A DNA stretch of 64,000 bases from Symbiodinium natans (taxonomy: Eukaryota; Sar; Dinophyceae; Suessiales; Symbiodiniaceae), in the NCBI GenBank assembly GCA_905221605.1, contig CAJNDS010002133.1:235365-299364 (forward strand), read 5' to 3'. Positions 12,577 to 23,239 of the stretch are shown in pieces (position 1 is the stretch's first letter; the number at the start of each line of letters is the position of its first letter). The notes below the pieces were generated by a model that saw nothing but the letters and a program-made list of their open reading frames with translations, was not told the DNA's origin and made no database searches. The translations under genes and the position numbers were made by a program.

Positions 12577-12614
12577 CCTCAACGTGCCTTGTGATCCCGG
12601 ACTTGAATCTGTAC

Positions 12615-12714
12615 TTGGGCTGTTCCCTCTTATATGCAAAGTCCTTCAATTGGGATTATAGCACCCCCTACTGCAATCCCTATCAAGGACTGCTAGTATC
12701 AGGGGGAACACCCT
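12615..12714 (+). mobile_element. Hairpin element, family A copy 3
   Basis: TTGGGCTGTTCCCTCTTATA and AGGGGGAACACCCT ends with AAGTCCTTCAATTGGGAT and ATCCCTATCAAGGACTGCTA inner arms. It forms a direct repeat with copy 2. Confidence 0.75.
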
Positions 12715-13185
12715 GAGTCCCCACACAAAGCTTCGACTTTGGGGTTGAAGGGTGAGAGAAATTCATGCCTTCGCCCTAGTATGAAAAGCCCCCCCCCCCC
12801 CCCGGGGTATAAACCCCCCTTTGGTATCAGAGGGGGGGGGCGGGTGGGGCAAGGGGGGGGCAGGTTCACCCTTGCCCCTTTTCTGCTTCAGGCTTCCCTA
12901 ACTCCACCCTTCCCGGGGATCGGGTGTTTAGCGGCAAGGGGTTTAAGGTTTAGGGCAGGCTTTTTTGGGCCACCCGCCAAGCAGACCAGCCACATGGCAG
13001 GGCAGGGTTTAGGGTTCCTAAACCCTAAACCCTAAACCCTAAATCCTAAACCCTAAACCCTAAAATCTGTAGGGCTTCGTGCTAAGGGCTCTTCGGAGAG
13101 TTCGCAGATGGAGCCCAGGGTGCCCAGTGGCGTGGCATTCGTCGTCCGCGTGCTCCGAAGCCATCCCTCGGCTTCCTGCAGGGCT

Positions 13186-13322
13186 TAGGGTTTAGGGTTT
13201 AGGGTTTAGGGTTAGGGTTTAGGGTTTAGGGTTTAGGGTTTAGGGTTTAGGGTTTAGGGTTTAGGGTTTAGGGTTTAGGGCTGAGGGTTCAGGGTTCAGG
13301 GTTCAGGGTTCAGGGCTCAGGG
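13186..13322 (+). repeat. Interstitial telomeric repeat, TTTAGGG with TTCAGGG block
   Basis: About fourteen TTTAGGG units, then five TTCAGGG/CTCAGGG units, again showing expansion of a mutated unit. Family A copy 4 follows directly. Confidence 0.9.
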
Positions 13323-13323
13323 T

Positions 13324-13433
13324 TTGGGATGTTCCCCCTTCTACTAACAGTCCATAATAGGAATCATAATAAGGGGGGGGGGGGGGGTACTATAATCTTT
13401 CTTAAGCACTGTTAGTTTAAGGGGGAACATCCT
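13324..13433 (+). mobile_element. Hairpin element, family A copy 4
   Basis: TTGGGATGTTCCCCCTTCTA and TTTAAGGGGGAACATCCTA ends; the centre contains a 15-G run. The left side abuts TTTAGGG/TTCAGGG repeat. Confidence 0.75.
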
Positions 13434-13726
13434 ATGTTGCACATCCTCAACAAACCCTCAACCCCAAACCTTAAACCATAAGCCAAACCATGAATGGGGT
13501 TTGGGGTTTAATTATAAGGGTTTGGGTTGTGGTTTCTTTCGGGTTTAGGGTTCGGCAATAAGATGGTGTGATATGCAGCGAAAGATTATCCCACGCAACG
13601 CCTGAAGCTTGGGAATCCCAAACTCATCCATTCTCAACAGAGAAGCCTGAAAACTCAACTGAAGCTAGGCTAAGATAGAAGCCTCCAAAACTAAGCGAGG
13701 TCGTGACAGCAAATAGCTGCAGCACC

Positions 13727-13834
13727 TCGGGATGTTCGCCCTTACGCTAACTGTCCTTAATAGAGAGTATAGTACCCCCCCCGCTTATTATAATCCTTAT
13801 TAAGGACTGTTAGTATAAGGGGGGAACATCCCAA
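13727..13834 (+). mobile_element. Hairpin element, family A copy 5
   Basis: TCGGGATGTTCGCCCTTACG and AAGGGGGGAACATCCCAAG ends; inner arms CTAACTGTCCTTAATAGAGA and CCTTATTAAGGACTGTTAGT. About 108 bases, not in telomeric repeat. Confidence 0.8.
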
Positions 13835-13960
13835 GCCTACCTTTCTAGGCTCACGATCACGGCCAGGTAAATATTGCCTCCGCACTGTCATACTGGAGAG
13901 GCCGAACAGTAAAACCAAACCCTAAGCCCTAAACTCTAAACCCTCGACCCTGAAGCCCTA

Positions 13961-14345
13961 GACCTTGTAGTGACCTTGCCCGCAGTTTTTGTGACAAAGA
14001 GCGGGCGAGGTCATACAAATAGCGGGTAAGGCCACTACAAGGTATCAAAATAGCGGGCAAGGTCATTACAGATCAACACATTGGCGGACAAGGTCACCAT
14101 TGTTTTTCTGTTTAATGACCTTGTAGTGGCCTTGCCCGCTACATGTTTTGACAAAGAGCGGGCAAGGGCGTAAAAATAGCGGGCAGGGTCAGTACAAGGG
14201 GTCATTGGAGGTCATAAATTCGGCGGGCAAGGTCGCTACAAGGTCATATGGACCTTGTAATGACCTTGCCCGCTAGTTTTCTGACTTGCAGCGACCTTGC
14301 CAGCCATTTTTATGACCTTGTAGTGACCTTGCCCGCAAAGTCATT
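13961..14345. repeat. Foldback cluster of a GACCTTGCCCGC core
   Basis: Twelve copies of one 13-base core in 385 bases. Forward (TGACCTTGCCCGC or close): 13971, 14128, 14261, about 14291 and 14324. Reverse (GCGGGCAAGGTCA or close): 14001, 14022, 14053, 14084, 14158, 14179 and 14223. Many copies are extended by GACCTTGTAGTGACC or its complement, so the region can fold into several alternative long hairpins. AT-rich spacers (AAAATA, GTTTTTGTGACAAAGA) separate the copies. No coding content. Function unknown. Confidence 0.85.
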
Positions 14346-14389
14346 AACATTCATACTGTTTAGGCAAGCAAGCTGACGCAACCCTAAAC

Positions 14390-14490
14390 TTGGGATGTTC
14401 CCCCTTATACTAACAGTCCTTAATAGGGATTGGAATGGGGGGCACTAGAAACCCTACTAAGGACTGTTAGCATAAGGGGGAACATCCCAA
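14390..14490 (+). mobile_element. Hairpin element, family A copy 6 (most intact)
   Basis: TTGGGATGTTCCCCCTTATA (14390-14409) is mirrored by AAGGGGGAACATCCCAA (14474-14490). Inner arms ACTAACAGTCCTTAATAGGG and CCCTACTAAGGACTGTTAGC. CCCTAAA-type sequence flanks both sides. Best reference copy of the family. Confidence 0.85.
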
Positions 14491-15242
14491 CCCTAAACCC
14501 TAGACCCGAAGAATAAAAACAAGAAAGAAACCTGCCTGGACCCTTAAGGGCCTAGGGTTTCCCTAAATGCCCTCGGGAACCCCCACCAAATCTCCGTATT
14601 CAAAGCCCCCTGGGCCTAGGCAGTATAGTGCTTCGTGCCATTCCAGGTGTCTGGGGGGCGCCTCGGCCGGGAGGTTAGTTAAAGTTCAAATTCAAAGTCG
14701 TACGACCCTACGCCTCGGGCAGGGAGGTTAGGATTAGGATCCCTTGTGGGCTTAGAGCAGGCAGTTTGGAGGTCTTTGGCTGGGGCCGGATCCCTGAAGC
14801 CGGGCAAGAACATTCGTGAAACTCCGATGAATCCTCAAAGCTCAACCCTCAACCCTTTTTGAGCACGGACTGAGGAACTGCCTCAACCCTAAACCCTAAA
14901 CCCTAAACCCTTGAGACCTCCAGCATGTCCTACCCTGTGGTAGAAGCACATGCAACTGTTCCACTGCTCCACTCCCCGCAAACTCGAAGCTCACACGTGG
15001 GCGAGCGGCACGATGTAGCGGTCGACTTCCCTTAGCGAAGCCCTACAAGCCCGAAACCCTTCTGAACCGGTTTAGGGTTTCGGGTTTAGGGCTGAGGGCA
15101 CCAAATCAGTGGGGCCGTGCGCACACGAGCTCCACTCACTGTGCAACAGGGCAACCCATTAAACATGAATCTTGCTATGCATTGCCCTTTCTCCGTAGAC
15201 CCAATACCTTGGTGACCCAAAACCCCCAAACCCGCGGTTTCC
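14491..15242. other. Gene-free host segment
   Basis: Mostly unique sequence with short CCCTAAA tracts (14884-14910) and a TTTAGGG remnant (15069-15092). No protein or RNA gene recognised. Confidence 0.5.
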
Positions 15243-15320
15243 CATAAGTTCTTAACAAGGAGCATAGTACCCCCTATTTGAATCCCGATTAAGGACTGTT
15301 AGTACAAGGGGGAACATCCT
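15243..15320 (+). mobile_element. Hairpin element, family A copy 7 (5' truncated)
   Basis: Retains AAGTTCTTAACAAGGAGCAT, AGTACCCCCTAT, CCCGATTAAGGACTGTTAGT and AAGGGGGAACATCCT. The outer left arm is missing. CCCTAAA repeat follows directly (15321-15370). Confidence 0.65.
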
Positions 15321-15499
15321 AAACCCTAAACCCTCAACCCTAAACCCTAAACCCTAAACCCTAAACCCTATAACCTGCAACCCCAAACCCACTTTGTGGC
15401 TCGCGGCCTCGGCCTGCGGCCATGCAAGCCGGAAGGCTTAAATGGAATGTTGCAGCACCCTGCGCCCCAGACCTGGAATCTTTTTGGGATTTCATACGT

Positions 15500-15618
15500 A
15501 TATATATATATATACATATACATATACATATATATATATCTCTCTCTGCAATACTCCAAAAAATATATTAAATTTATATATACACATACATACGTACGTA
15601 CACATACACACACACCTG
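15500..15618. repeat. TA/CA microsatellite region
   Basis: TATATATATACATATACATA-type repeat, a short TCTCTCTC block and CACATACATACGTACG-type repeat. Simple sequence only; the reading frames through it are artefacts. Confidence 0.85.
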
Positions 15619-16084
15619 GAGGCCGAGAGCCCTAAAGCCTAAACGCCAAAACGCCAAACCCCAAAACCTCCCAAAGCCACGTTGCTCCCACGGTTGCCAG
15701 AGCAAGGCAAAGCGCTTGACAGGCACCTGCTTTGTTCAGCCAGGATTTAGGGTTTAGGGTTTAGGGTTAGGGCCCTCGCATAGCTGGCTGAACCACAAAG
15801 CAGGGTCACACGTCACAATCAACTCTCTTGTTCAGGTCAATCAGTTTCTCTAAGCACATGAAGATCTACCCAAAAGACCATGCCCAAGCCAGGCCACATG
15901 AACAGCTAAGCAAGCGCTGCGTTTTCCGTTCGGTACTACATTGCGCATGCTGTGGAATGGCAAGCAGCCCAGCAACAAAACTTGTGCATCCTGTTGTCCG
16001 TGCTTTGCTGAGACCATGTCATCAAGAAACAGCTGAAGTGACAGACTGCAGGCTAGAGACATCAGGATGGGAAAGGTAGGTATA

Positions 16085-16214
16085 GGGTTTAGGGTTTAGT
16101 TTAGGGTTTAGGGTTTAGGGTTTAGGCTTTAGGGTTTAGGGTTTAGGGTTTAGGGTTTAGGGTTATGGGTTATGGGTTTAGGGTTTAGGCTTTAGGGTTT
16201 GCGGTTTGGGGTGC
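16085..16214 (+). repeat. Interstitial TTTAGGG tract
   Basis: About sixteen TTTAGGG units with TTTAGGC and TTATGGG variants. Confidence 0.9.
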
Positions 16215-16353
16215 CCTTAAGGTCAGCAGCAGAACCATCAGCCATCTACTGTTGGCTCGTTAGCATTTGGACGATGCGCGGAACATCGCGGAACGTGCCC
16301 CCTCGGGGCTCGGCCAGATTCTGGGTCCTCAGGCAGGCTGCCTGAAGACTCCA

Positions 16354-16527
16354 CCCTAAACCCTAAAACCCTAAAACCCCTAAAACCCTAAAACCCTAAA
16401 ACCCGAAAAACCCTAAAACCCTAAAACCCTACCCAAAACCCTAAAACCCTAAAACCCTAAAACCCTAAAACCCTAAAACCCTAAAACCCTAAAACCTAAA
16501 ACCCTAAACCCTAAACCCTAAACCCTA
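16354..16527 (-). repeat. CCCTAAAA (8-base variant) tract
   Basis: Around seventeen units, mainly the 8-base CCCTAAAA, returning to the 7-base CCCTAAA for the last four. Uniform 8-base units suggest amplification of a variant or a change in template use. Confidence 0.9.
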
Positions 16528-16718
16528 AGGCACTGGCGAAAGCAGCCCGCTGGGCCTTGTGCCCGGGTGCTTCAGGTGCACTCTGCCGCTGTGCAGAACT
16601 GGGTACTCGCCTTGTTGTGCAACAACTGGTCTTCTGTCTAGGGTTTAGGGCTAAGGGTTTAGGGTTCCCTCCTGCGCAGCTGGGGCGAATCCAGGTATAG
16701 GGTTTAGGGTTTAGGGTT

Positions 16719-16825
16719 CTACTGTTTGCATAAGAACACCAAGAAAATTCTAAAAACATATTCTCCCCTTATCAGGCACGGGGATTATGTTTCTGTCCTT
16801 TTTTGGGTTCTTAAGCAAATAGTAG
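16719..16825 (+). mobile_element. Hairpin element, family C copy 1
   Basis: CTACTGTTTGCATAAGAACACC at the left (given as CTACTGTTTGCATAAGAACA) and GGGTTCTTAAGCAAATAGTAG inverted at the right (GTTCTTAAGCAAATAGTAG). TTTAGGG repeat abuts the left end. Confidence 0.75.
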
Positions 16826-17649
16826 TCTTCCGTTATGTGATGATGCCTTGCCAGGCTTGCTGACCTACTGTCCGGCGATCTCCAGCCACGTCACCATCAC
16901 TAGCAACCTCACCCGGATGCGGGAATGCAGACGTATCACATCATACTCTCCTTGAAAGCTCTTGAAAGCTTGAGCTTCAGAGCTGGATGTCTTGGTTTGA
17001 GGCCGCTTCTGATGCAACAAGAGGCAGGCTCTGCCGCACAATGATAATATGACGGCGAACAGACACAGTTAAGGCCTTCACAGAAGGAGCAGCGGACTGA
17101 CACTAACAAACCGAGACGTCGCACTAGATCGGGTCGCGTCATGGACGTATAGAGTTTAGGGTTTAGGGTTTAGGGGCAAGATGCCGCCGTGCTAAAGATA
17201 GCCCTGGCGCTGCCATGACCGCGAGCCAATCTGGCACATCAGCTCGTTCCCCTAGTTTCGTATCGGTATCATGATCCCTGGGCCTCTCCCTATAGCCTAA
17301 ACCCTAAACCCCAAACCCTAATCCTTAAACCCTAAACCTACGTTCAAGCCCTGCTAAACGCGGCGGCTTTCAAAGCCGGGCCCTTCAAGGCAAGCGACCT
17401 GCCCGGATTCCATCTGACCAATGCGTTCGTGCCCAGAGCAGGGACAACCCCAAAACCCGACAGTTGAGGGTTTAGGGTTTAGGTTTTGGGGTTTAGGGTT
17501 CCCAAACGCCCACGAAGGTGCTCAACAAGCCAGGAATTTTGAATACAAAGGAAGCTCCTTTTATGTTTACGGGATTTTGCGGCGCTGTCGACAAGGTTCC
17601 AAGGACCGTACATGAGGAACAAGGGCACTGGGTATTCTACCTAAGATCC

Positions 17650-17771
17650 CACCTAGCTTTACTGTTGGTTAGTAGGGAACGGGGGAATGAAGTACCCCAC
17701 ATACTCCCTTAAAGGGTATTATATCGGGCCCTAATTCCCTCATTCCCTGCAAGCCAACAGAAAGCTAAGTG
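17650..17771 (+). mobile_element. Single-copy inverted-repeat element F
   Basis: Left arm CACCTAGCTTTACTGTTGGT then AGTAGGGAACGGGGGAATGA; right arm complement of CACTTAGCTTTCTGTTGGCT and GCAGGGAATGAGGGAATTAG. Arms of about 45 bases, roughly 80 percent alike by eye. No second copy seen in the window. Confidence 0.65.
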
Positions 17772-17883
17772 AAACATCGACCCCTGCCGGAGACTAGCAC
17801 TGGGACCTGGAACCGGGGCCTATGCACAGTCGCCCTTCCGAACCCCATTAAGTTTTAAACTGGAGAAATCACTTTATAACATT

Positions 17884-17992
17884 ACCCTGAGGGTCCATGT
17901 ACCTAAGTAGGGTATACTTGGGCCTTACAGTACCTCCTATTCAAGAACTTTGGGGCCCAAGTATATATTAATAGGTACATGGACCCTTAGGG
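17884..17992 (+). mobile_element. Hairpin element, family D copy 1
   Basis: CCCTGAGGGTCCATGTACCT (17884-17903) is mirrored by AGGTACATGGACCCTTAGGG (17973-17992); inner arms GTATACTTGGGCC and GGGCCCAAGTATATA also pair. Confidence 0.75.
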
Positions 17993-18117
17993 CTGCCTCG
18001 AAGGCAATCTGCTGGTCTTTGAATTGCAACGTCAGCCGCTAGGCCGAAATTGTGCACATTGCAGCAGGATGCGGAAGTCACCAATGGTCATCAATGACCA
18101 CATGCATCTGTACAGAC

Positions 18118-18222
18118 TAATATAGGGGTCGGAATAATTACTCCTCCCGTAGGGTCCTCCTGTAACTATACTACAATAACCCCCCAAAACCCTATCCCAA
18201 TTATTCAGGCCCCTACAGTATA
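18118..18222 (+). mobile_element. Hairpin element, family B copy 3
   Basis: Left TAATATAGGGGTCGGAATAA; middle TAACTATACTACAATAACCC and CCCAAAACCCTATCCCAA; right TTATTCAGGCCCCTACAGTA. It matches the elements at 3197-3306 (reverse) and 3370-3478. Confidence 0.75.
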
Positions 18223-18282
18223 ATGCTCGCCCACTCGGCAATGTACGCCAAGCGCGCTCAGAGCTAATAAGGAGACCTGTGC

Positions 18283-18341
18283 TCCCTAAACCCTAAACCC
18301 TAAACCCTAAACCCTAAACCCTAAACCCTAAACCCTAAACC
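18283..18341 (-). repeat. Interstitial telomeric repeat, CCCTAAA x8
   Basis: Eight perfect CCCTAAA units between unique segments. Confidence 0.95.
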
Positions 18342-18451
18342 ACCACATGGCTAGCGCTGCATCGGCAACGGGAACTGCAAAGATGGCGCAGCAGCTGGAC
18401 TTGTCGAATTAATGCCCTGAAGACCACCCAAGTGTCACAGTCGCCCGCCTA

Positions 18452-18573
18452 TGTGAAGTAGGGTATATATTTCTTGTACCCCCAAAAGGACACCCAATAT
18501 ATACACTCACCAGTATTAAAAGGGAACCTTATATACACTCACCAAAAGCAGAAATATATACCCTGCTTCATGT
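18452..18573 (+). mobile_element. Single-copy inverted-repeat element G
   Basis: TGAAGTAGGGTATATATTTC and its near complement GAAATATATACCCTGCTTCA (18551-18570) bound about 80 bases that hold two copies of ATATACACTCACCA. Short inverted ends with internal direct repeats. Confidence 0.65.
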
Positions 18574-19792
18574 GTTGCTGTGCCTCTCCTCCCTTCTAGA
18601 GGCCATTGAGTAGTGAACATATACTGTAGCTGGAACACTACTGGTTTGGATCCTAAACCCTAGATCCCTAAACCCCTAAACACCTAAACACCTAAACCCC
18701 TAAACCCCTAAAGCCTAAACACACCTAAACCTTCCTTTCAAGGATTTCGGCTGGAGATGCCCCTTCTGCTGGTGCTTTGCGAAGGGCGATTTTGGATTAC
18801 AGAGGGCTTAGGGTGTAGAGTCATGAGGGTTTACGGCCTAACTAAACCCCCAAAGAATGCGACCCGTATTTTACCATACTTTGGGGATTTAGGTAGGGGT
18901 TAGAGTCATTCACGGTGGGCTGCAAGAATTTGCCAGGCAACGTGCCTGTATGACACAATGCCTTTGAACGTATTGCCTACGATTCGGGTGGGTGGGAGGC
19001 GGCGGATGATCAAATTAATCTGGAAGCTGGGGATAGACGTATAAGGTTTAGGGTTTAGGGGTGTATACTCCACAGACCAAGACTAAGACAGTTCAAAAAA
19101 AGGGGGGGTGGTCTTGCAAAGCCTGGCACTTCATTGCACGCTTGCACTATGCTTGCTCCGCGTGTCACAACTGTCCATGTCTCACCCCATCATAGGAAGC
19201 CTTAACCCCCAAACCCTAAACCCTAAACCCTAAACCCTAGACCCCAAACCCCAAACCCCAAACCCCAAACCCCAAACCCTTAACCAAGCCAGGGGTGTGC
19301 AGCTCTCAACTGTCCATGGAATCGTTGGAGGTGTCCTGGCGGTGCTTTGTGTTGGATGTGGCGCCGCTCTCAACGGATGCCGCTCCGGGTGAAGCGCTGC
19401 CGCCAGTCACTGCCTAGAATGGCACCTAAACCCCAAAACCCAAAAGCCAAAACCCAAAACCCTAACCAGTTCGTGGTTGGGATAGTAGTAATAATTTGAT
19501 TTCTATTCCTTGTTGAGTTTTAGTCCCCTTGAACATGTGCAATGCTACCCCACTGTGACAAAGTTAAGCGCTATAGGGGAAGATGTGACATGTCCCAAAG
19601 GCCTAAACCCCAAACCCTAAACCCCAAACCCCAAACCCCAAACCCCAAACCCTAAACCCTAAACCCTACCGAGCTGCGTTTTGAGAAGCTTCGGTCAAGC
19701 GGGTCAAAAACTGTGGGCCGCGGAGGCCTTCCTGGAGCTCACCTTCGGTTGGCCGCTCTTGAAACACCCCCGCGGAAGAAATCCAACAAAGG

Positions 19793-19861
19793 TTTAGGGT
19801 TTAGGGTTTAGGGTTTAGGGTTTAGGGTTTAGGGTTTAGGGTTTAGGGTTTAGGGTTTAGG
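19793..19861 (+). repeat. Interstitial telomeric repeat, TTTAGGG x10
   Basis: Ten perfect TTTAGGG units. Confidence 0.95.
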
Positions 19862-21143
19862 GATATAAACCGCAACAAACAATTATAGGTCAACATTCAA
19901 CAACACAAAAAACTCCTCCCAAGACCCAGAGCTTCGTCACCTTGACGCTGTGCCAGGCGCTTGAAGTGATGGGCGCGCGGGGGCTCCAGACCAAGAGCGC
20001 GCAGGCTCCGTGCCTTTTGGCGCAGGAGCTCGGGGTCCTCGTTGTCCTGTAGCACCAGGTAGAAGCCTCGTCTTTGCAGATTTTGGGGTTTACAGGGTTT
20101 AGGGTTTTTTTTTGCCACCCGTCTAGCAATGCTCCACGGGGCAACTGAAGAGGGAATGCTGTGTACAGACTTCAGAGCCCAAGTTGAGGAAATGTCTAAG
20201 TTCCACACCAGCCCTAGCACCCCCCACCGGCCCACCAGTTCGGGTTTGGGGTTTGGGGTTTGGGGTTTCGGGTTTAAGGGAGCAGGACCCCCAAACAGAA
20301 GGGATCAAAAGGATACTCCCCGGTCCCTGCATCAGCAACGGTTTGCGCTTGCTTGCCATCGGGAATGTGCGAGATCCTCGCGGTAAACACCACCCATGGC
20401 TAGCTTGCTCACTAGATGGTCACTCTACCAGGAATCTGGATTTCCCGGGGCTGCGCGCGCTCGAGCCACCTGAAACAACTGGAGACAACGGTATATCAAG
20501 GCAGCGCGCTCGGGGCGGGAAAGAACAGAAGTCAACTCATTCAGCTAGGTCACTCAGGCGCAACGCCTTCTTTCGACGAGCTGATGGTGGTCTTGCTGTT
20601 GCTGGGTGGCAAAAGGTGAACCTCTAACTTCAAGGGACTACGCAGAACTAACATTGCAATTGAAGGCTAACCTCGCCAGTAACAAAGGCTGCAATCTGCA
20701 GACAGCCCAAGCCTTAACCCTGAACCTAAAACCCTGAACTCTATAAACCCTAGACCCTATAGACCCTCCCTGGACCCGAAAGCTCTTGCGCCTGGTGCTT
20801 CTCAAGTTGAAGCCTCAGCCGGTAGCAACCTCAGGTCATGCAGGGGCACGGTGTGCCCAGGTGGTCTCCAGTTTAGGGTTTAGGGTTTAGGGTTTAGGGT
20901 TTAGGGTTTAGGGTTTAGGGGCATTCTGTCACTTACCATGTGACCCTAACATGATTTCTTGATTCAGGGTTCCCTGGCCAGAGGCCAGCAATGGTTTCGA
21001 GGGGACGTGCAGCAGGGGGAGAGCCGGGGTCTACGTGACCTCATCCCACAAACCGTCAGACACGTCAGACACAGTGGGTTTGGGGTTTAGGGTGTAATTA
21101 GGGTGTGGGGTGTAGGGTCTAGGGCTTGGGCCAGCTACCATGG

Positions 21144-21148
<5 letters not shown>

Positions 21149-21185
<37 letters not shown>

Positions 21186-21190
21186 GAGAG
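21149..21190 (+). repeat. GA microsatellite
   Basis: AGAGAGAGAG tandem with a single GACA interruption; about 42 bases. Confidence 0.85.
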
Positions 21191-21826
21191 GCAACCGCGC
21201 CAGATGCAGGCGCCCTGGAGGTTTCTTTGCTTGGGAACAGCTCCATGCAAACTCCATGCAAAAAAACAACTCTTGTAGGTTGCAAGTTCCAGGTCTTATG
21301 CCTCCACGTCTACTTCGAGATGCGAAGTCGCATCCGCAATGCTGAACCTGTGGCCGGATGGATGCGACAGTTGGCCTTAAGCCTTGAATCTAAACCCTAA
21401 ACCCTAAACCCTAAACCGTATACCCTAAACCCTAAACCCTAAACCCAAAGGCCAAACCGGAGAATCGCATGCAAGTCTTGCAGCCCAGCTGCAATCGTCG
21501 GACCTGCGACAGCAGTGCAGAAGAACAACATAATTGCCAGAGTCATCTCCTTGTCATTGCACCTAATTAGGCCTCAAGTGCCATAGATACCCATTCTCAA
21601 GTAACTAGGCCCCTTATTATAGCGACACACATCTGCAAACCAGGTGGGAAGTTAAACGCAGCACCTTGCTGTCGCAGCTTCAAGCCTTTTGCTTCAAGAA
21701 GGCAACGAAAGGCAGGGCTTCAAGGTACGCTCCGGAAAATGTTTCCAAGTCCTGATGTCCACGGCCCACCCCATGAATGTCTGAACACCGAACAACCAAA
21801 ATGGTCACTGTTGGCATACTGTTGCT

Positions 21827-23239
21827 GTGAGCTGCTGTGAGTCCTCAACCCTAAACCCTACACCATTTTTTTGTGCATCCGGACTCATTGCTGCCAGGGT
21901 CTTGCTGCCAGCATGGTTCCAAGAAGGCAGGGCCCAAGGCCCGCGATCACTGTGGACCAGGGGACTCCCGCCCAAACCCGACTGGCAGGTACCACCTCCC
22001 CAGGAAGATAAGCCCACCTTCCTGGGCATGTGGGCAAACAAAGAGCCCCTCAGTGACCCGGAGCTTGTCTACGGCACAGATGCTAGCGGGGGCCCTTTCA
22101 CGGCGGACCCGAGACTCAGGAAGGTAGCATACGCCGTGGTGGCCTGTAAAAAGCAGGGCCAAGAGTATGTCCAGGTCGGGGCAATCGTCGGTCAAGTCCC
22201 AGGACCTCAGACGGTTTTTCGGGGTGAGATGTATGCAGTTTTGCAGCTAGCCCGATACACCAAAGGCCCAGTTGACACGACACTCGATTGCCTTGGTGTC
22301 CCGAAACGTGTCCGCAACCCAAAACCGGGGAAAACACACGGTGACATCTGGTGGGAGCTACAAGCTACGGAGGTCGACCGCCTCAAAATGAAATGGGTCC
22401 CGTCCCATGTCTCAGAGGAGGATTTCCTCCGGAAGGTCGGTGCGGAACACGCGTGGAGACAACAGGTCAATGACCTGGCAGACAAACTGTGTGGGGAAAA
22501 AGCGGCCGAGCTGGCCCGCCCCGAGGCCCGAGCAGCCAGTCAGTATCAGGACCATTGCAGCAAGAAAGCCCAAGAGTTCCTGGCGAGCAGGGCTGAAAAG
22601 ATCCTCACCGCTGTAGGCGAGAACCAACACCCAGTCTACAAGGTCTTCCTGCAGGACAAGCAGGCCCGCAAAAACCCCGAGGCCAATGCAAGGCCCTGTA
22701 AAAAGCGGGTTGGATCCAACATAGGCCGTGGCCACACCACCACCCAGCAGGAATGGTTCCAGGAATTGGTCCGGACCAAATCCATACATGCCTGGGAGTG
22801 GGACGGTCTCAACCTCCGGTGTGCCCAGTGCCAGCTAAAACTTTTGCACACGAAAAACCGCAAGACCTTAGAGGCGCTGGCAGCACACCAATGTGTGCAT
22901 CAAGGGAGGGTTGTGATTGAGGGGGTTCATGTTACGCATGTTTTGAAACTTTTAGGAACTAGGCAGCTTTGGGTGTGCGAGGGTTGTGGTGGTCAGCTGT
23001 CCCTAAAAACCCGAACGGTTTCGCAAAAACTTGCCGCTGCTTGTTGTTTTAAAAAGGACTCCCGGTGTAAGTCGCTTTTCAAGCCAGAAGCAACAAATCC
23101 CATCCGCAGCCTTTTTCAGCCAGCACAGGCAGTCAGGCCAGTAGAAGGGCCCAACCCCTCCGTGCGCAATGGCGGAAATGAAGCAGGAGGACCTGCCCTC
23201 CCAGGGCCAGAAGGCCCAGGAAGCCCCAATGAAGAGTGA
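21827..23239 (+). CDS. Non-LTR retroelement remnant with RNase H domain
   Basis: 470-residue open frame; retroelement-like sequence starts about residue 40. The RNase H catalytic set is visible: D85 (YGTDASGG), E134 (FRGEMYAV), D154 (TTLDCLGV), H194 (WVPSH) and D219 (VNDLAD). SLWTRGLPPKPDWQVPPP just before it resembles the linker that joins reverse transcriptase to RNase H in dinoflagellate LINEs. Downstream are CAQC...C and CEGCGG zinc-knuckle-like motifs. No reverse transcriptase lies upstream; telomeric repeat at 21846-21862 is where the element seems cut, as in 5'-truncated LINE copies. The first about 40 residues are probably chance coding. Expression is not implied. Confidence 0.7.
   Translation: MSCCESSTLNPTPFFCASGLIAARVLLPAWFQEGRAQGPRSLWTRGLPPKPDWQVPPPQEDKPTFLGMWANKEPLSDPELVYGTDASGGPFTADPRLRKVAYAVVACKKQGQEYVQVGAIVGQVPGPQTVFRGEMYAVLQLARYTKGPVDTTLDCLGVPKRVRNPKPGKTHGDIWWELQATEVDRLKMKWVPSHVSEEDFLRKVGAEHAWRQQVNDLADKLCGEKAAELARPEARAASQYQDHCSKKAQEFLASRAEKILTAVGENQHPVYKVFLQDKQARKNPEANARPCKKRVGSNIGRGHTTTQQEWFQELVRTKSIHAWEWDGLNLRCAQCQLKLLHTKNRKTLEALAAHQCVHQGRVVIEGVHVTHVLKLLGTRQLWVCEGCGGQLSLKTRTVSQKLAAACCFKKDSRCKSLFKPEATNPIRSLFQPAQAVRPVEGPNPSVRNGGNEAGGPALPGPEGPGSPNEE

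Larger units (their letters stand above)
18574..21826. other. Gene-free host region
   Basis: CCCTAAA or CCCCAAA tracts at 19206-19285 and 19602-19666; TTTAGGG at 19793-19861, 20872-20920; CCCTAAA at 21392-21446. A GA microsatellite lies at 21149-21190. Frames of 112-147 residues near 19897-20235 and 20184-20627 overlap on opposite strands and partly consist of telomere-like repeat, so none is called. Confidence 0.5.
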
